Assembly: GCA_011772275.1 (NCBI GenBank)
Contig: WVZU01000106.1
Location: forward strand, 604-8,408
Direction: 5' to 3'
Length of the DNA: 7,805 bases
Origin: Planctomycetales bacterium
GTDB lineage: Bacteria > Planctomycetota > Planctomycetia > Pirellulales > UBA7805
This document shows, piece after piece, positions 5,967 to 7,805 of the stretch. The translations under genes were made by a program, and so were the position numbers. A model generated the notes under the pieces. That model had not been told where the DNA came from, ran no database searches, and saw nothing but the letters and a program-made list of their open reading frames with translations. Every line of letters starts with the position of its first letter. Position 1 is the first letter of the stretch.

Positions 5967-6055
5967 CCTGCCGGGCAGAGGGTCGGCCGTCGTCGTGGCG
6001 GCCCGTGCTGATCGCCTGCCGCCGTCCGCCAGCCATCGCGTCCCGCGAAAATTCG

Positions 6056-7591
6056 ATGCCAGCGCCTCCTGCCCGCGACCATTTTGATTACGCCATCGTC
6101 GGCATGGGGATCGGCGGGCTGACGCTGGGCGCGTTGCTGGCCCAGGCCGACAAGCGGGTGATCATTTTCGAGCAGCACGAGGTACCGGGCGGGTACGGCC
6201 ACACGTTCCGGGCGGGTCGGTTTTCTTTTTGTGCCGAGCTGCATTACGTGTGGGACTGCGGACGCGGCGAACGCGTTTACCGGATGCTGAAAAAACTCGG
6301 CCTGGAGACCCAGGTCACTTTCCACCAATTGGACCCGGCGGGATTCGATCGCATCGTGGGCCCCGGCGTCGACTACGCGATTGGCTGTGGATTCCAGCGC
6401 GAGCTGGATCGGCTGGGCCAGCTTTTTCCGCAGCATGCCGAGGGACTGGAGAAGTACTATCGGATCATCGACACGATTCATCGCCAGATGTACCAACTGC
6501 CGATCGGATTTGACGGGAGGACAATCTTCGGGCACCCGCAGCAGTTCTCGCACATCATCCGTTACTTGCGGTGGACGTTGGAGGACCTTTTTGACCAGCT
6601 GGGTTTCCCGCCGCCCTTGCGGCTGATCCTGGCCGGCCAGAGCGCGATTTTCTGGCTGCCGCCGCGCGACCTGTCGCTGGTCGTGCACGCGGCCGGCGTG
6701 GGCAGCTACAACCAGGGGGCGTATTATCCCCGGCAGAGCTTCATGCATGTGATGAAATCGTTGCTGCGGCATATCAAGAAACATCCCGGCTGCCGGTCGC
6801 TGCTGGCCACCGAGGTGACCGGCATGGAGGTTCGCGACGGTCGCCTGCGATCGCTTGTCACGGCGGCCGGCCAGCGTTACACGGCCGACCAGTTCCTGTT
6901 TGACGGGGACGCGCAGCTGACGCTGGACCTGATCGGCCCGCAGCATTTTCCAGCCGCGTTTCGCCGAAAACTGCAGTACGATTACGGGACCAGCGTGGTC
7001 AGTGTCTACCTTGGGCTGCGCGATTATGATCTGCGGCGAGCGGGTTTTGGCGAGCAGAACATTTTCTGGCATCCGAAGGTCAACTTGAACGAAGTCTACG
7101 ACGACCAGCTGGCCGATCGCATCCCGCCGTCTCCTTTTTTCTTTTGCAATGCGCCCACGCTGCGGCCGCACGACCCGCACCTGGCACCGCCGGGCGGCCA
7201 TCAGCTAGTGATGGTCGCCCCCTGCAGCTACCAACTGTTCCGCAGGCTGCGCGAGGCGAGCGACAAGGAGTACCAGGCGGCCAAGCAGGAATTCGCCAAC
7301 CGCATCATCCAGATCGTCGAATCGCGGTTCGCACCCGGGCTGAGCGACCACATCGAGGTCAAGGTGGTTGGCTCGCCCTTGACCAACGAATTCTATGTCC
7401 GCGCCCCAAAAGGAAATTGCTACAGCACACCGCTCGACCCCCAACACGTCAACCTCCGCCGGCTGAACTACCAGAGCCCGTTTCCCAATCTGTATTATGT
7501 GGGTGCCAGCAGCTGCCTGCCCGGTTTTGCCACGATCATCCACTTCGCCTGCCTGCTGTACGAAAAACTGACCGGGGACCAGGTCGATTGA
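6056..7591 (+). CDS. FAD-dependent oxidoreductase, carotenoid isomerase/phytoene desaturase/retinol saturase-like
   Basis: A 511-residue flavoprotein. The dinucleotide-binding fold is at the N-terminus: DYAIVGMGIGGLTLGALLA with G16-x-G18-x-x-G21, then Glu39 (IIFEQHEVPGGYGHTF), which should contact the FAD ribose. A C-terminal flavin motif follows at 479-492 (LYYVGASSCLPGFA). The EQH-x-x-x-GG-x-x-HTF block and SPLTNEFYV...PKGNCYSTP (440-460) fit the CrtISO/RetSat branch better than the CrtI phytoene desaturases; about 510 residues is normal for both. The likely reaction is flavin-dependent desaturation, saturation or cis-trans isomerisation of a polyene lipid, probably at the membrane surface; the substrate cannot be told. 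No transmembrane helix is clear. I chose ATG 6056, 11 residues before the first strand (DYAIVG); an in-frame upstream start would add 44 Arg/Pro-rich residues from GC-rich leader. No good ribosome site precedes it. It has no carotenoid-gene neighbours. It could also act on other polyunsaturated or isoprenoid substrates. Confidence 0.8.
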   Translation: MPAPPARDHFDYAIVGMGIGGLTLGALLAQADKRVIIFEQHEVPGGYGHTFRAGRFSFCAELHYVWDCGRGERVYRMLKKLGLETQVTFHQLDPAGFDRIVGPGVDYAIGCGFQRELDRLGQLFPQHAEGLEKYYRIIDTIHRQMYQLPIGFDGRTIFGHPQQFSHIIRYLRWTLEDLFDQLGFPPPLRLILAGQSAIFWLPPRDLSLVVHAAGVGSYNQGAYYPRQSFMHVMKSLLRHIKKHPGCRSLLATEVTGMEVRDGRLRSLVTAAGQRYTADQFLFDGDAQLTLDLIGPQHFPAAFRRKLQYDYGTSVVSVYLGLRDYDLRRAGFGEQNIFWHPKVNLNEVYDDQLADRIPPSPFFFCNAPTLRPHDPHLAPPGGHQLVMVAPCSYQLFRRLREASDKEYQAAKQEFANRIIQIVESRFAPGLSDHIEVKVVGSPLTNEFYVRAPKGNCYSTPLDPQHVNLRRLNYQSPFPNLYYVGASSCLPGFATIIHFACLLYEKLTGDQVD

Positions 7592-7662
7592 ATCGGCGGA
7601 CGCAGAGTATCGGGACGAATTTGTCCGGGGTCACTTCTTTTGCCCCAAACAAAGCCCGGCGC

Positions 7663-7679
7663 ATTACACGGATTGTAAT
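7663..7679. promoter_or_regulatory. 17-nt inverted repeat, operator-like
   Basis: ATTACA (7663-7668) and TGTAAT (7674-7679) are perfect inverted half-sites around a 5-nt spacer CGGAT, in an AT-richer stretch 72 nt beyond the oxidoreductase stop. The geometry suits a dimeric helix-turn-helix regulator. If functional it more probably serves a gene to the right of the window than the oxidoreductase. It could also be chance. Confidence 0.3.
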
Positions 7680-7770
7680 TGTTTGGCAGCATGCGAGTAT
7701 GCGTTGGGGCCGGTTAGACTCTCATATCCCATGGATCACATATTAAAGAGCAGGCCACCCCAGCTCTGAG

Positions 7771-7790
7771 CCCCGGCATTTATGCCGGGG
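7771..7790. repeat. Perfect 8-bp hairpin near the right edge (REP- or IS-end-like)
   Basis: CCCCGGCA (7771-7778) and TGCCGGGG (7783-7790) form a perfect stem around the tetraloop TTTA. Flanks (CAGCTCTGAG on the left, TGATGATG on the right) have no T-run, which argues against a simple intrinsic terminator. The form (GC stem with CCCCGG/CCGGGG ends and a TTTA loop) resembles the imperfect or perfect hairpins at the ends of IS200/IS605-family elements and REP-type palindromes. It could still end the transcript of the oxidoreductase 180 nt upstream. Only 15 nt follow in the window, so the context is missing. Confidence 0.5.
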
Positions 7791-7805
7791 TGATGATGTC
7801 CACCA

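Larger units (their letters stand above)
5485..6055. other. 571-nt gene-free divergent region
   Basis: This separates the minus-strand cytochrome from the plus-strand oxidoreductase and should hold both promoters. The open frames in it are Arg/Pro/Gly-rich, overlap each other on both strands, lack ribosome binding sites and show no family motif, so I call none of them. Its contents are the cytochrome ribosome site and leader hairpin, a possible plus-strand promoter (5752-5779), a 12-bp palindrome (5882-5893) and a 7-bp hairpin (5945-5966). The part from about 5865 to 6040 is extremely G+C-rich. No tRNA-like cloverleaf or known riboswitch was recognised. Confidence 0.6.

Noticed and set aside
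5846..7201. 451-residue minus-strand open frame opposite the oxidoreductase
   Set aside because: It lies antisense to a gene with a clear FAD fold, is rich in Arg/Gln/Pro/Val with no motif, and runs on into GC-rich non-coding leader.
7592..7660. Intrinsic terminator directly after the oxidoreductase
   Set aside because: GGGG (near 7627) and CCCC (near 7643) could pair, but with only four pairs, a 12-nt loop and no following T-run.
7144..7746. 200-residue plus-strand frame over the end of the oxidoreductase and beyond
   Set aside because: It starts inside the oxidoreductase gene in another frame, is Arg/Pro/Gln-rich, and has no ribosome site.
1..7805. CRISPR arrays, tRNA or rRNA genes
   Set aside because: No regularly spaced direct repeats and no tRNA- or rRNA-like sequence were seen on either strand. 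The CCACCA at the very right end has no acceptor stem or T-arm in front of it.

Overview
This is a GC-rich bacterial window (roughly 60% G+C by eye) with six complete protein genes, one apparent gene remnant and several hairpins. A lipoprotein-type c cytochrome points to a Gram-negative envelope and respiratory electron transport. Gene types, loose gene packing and weak Shine-Dalgarno sites would suit a planctomycete-like genome, but no marker gene settles the taxonomy, so this is a low-confidence inference.

Layout. Left block (1-3425, all minus strand): a Lon-related protease of the AAA_32/LonC-type group, then a tandem-domain universal stress protein whose start overlaps the protease stop by 8 nt, then a short reading frame (198-40) that resembles the N-terminus of a malic enzyme but loses that resemblance after about 43 residues and stops. 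Middle block (3426-3964): one small plus-strand gene of unknown function, with a hairpin in its leader and a strong GC hairpin after it, where it converges on the next gene. Next minus-strand block (3965-5484): a monohaem c-type cytochrome lipoprotein with a strong ribosome binding site, followed 176 nt later by a glycerolipid-type acyltransferase. Then comes a 571-nt gene-free divergent region. Right block (6056-7591, plus strand): an FAD-dependent oxidoreductase of the carotenoid isomerase/phytoene desaturase/retinol saturase superfamily. The last 214 nt are non-coding and hold a 17-nt dyad and a perfect 8-bp hairpin close to the window edge.

How the genes work together. The protease and stress protein are almost certainly one transcription unit and look like a protein-quality/stress module. 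The cytochrome and acyltransferase may be co-transcribed, but their functions do not obviously connect. The oxidoreductase stands alone; no other carotenoid gene is visible.

I do not see a clear undescribed multi-gene system. The points most worth a second look are the malic enzyme-like remnant with its abrupt junction at the left edge, the LonC-like protease with non-canonical ATPase motifs coupled to a stress protein lacking a recognisable ATP-binding motif, the unknown 103-residue protein, and the hairpin at the right edge that could be a mobile-element end.
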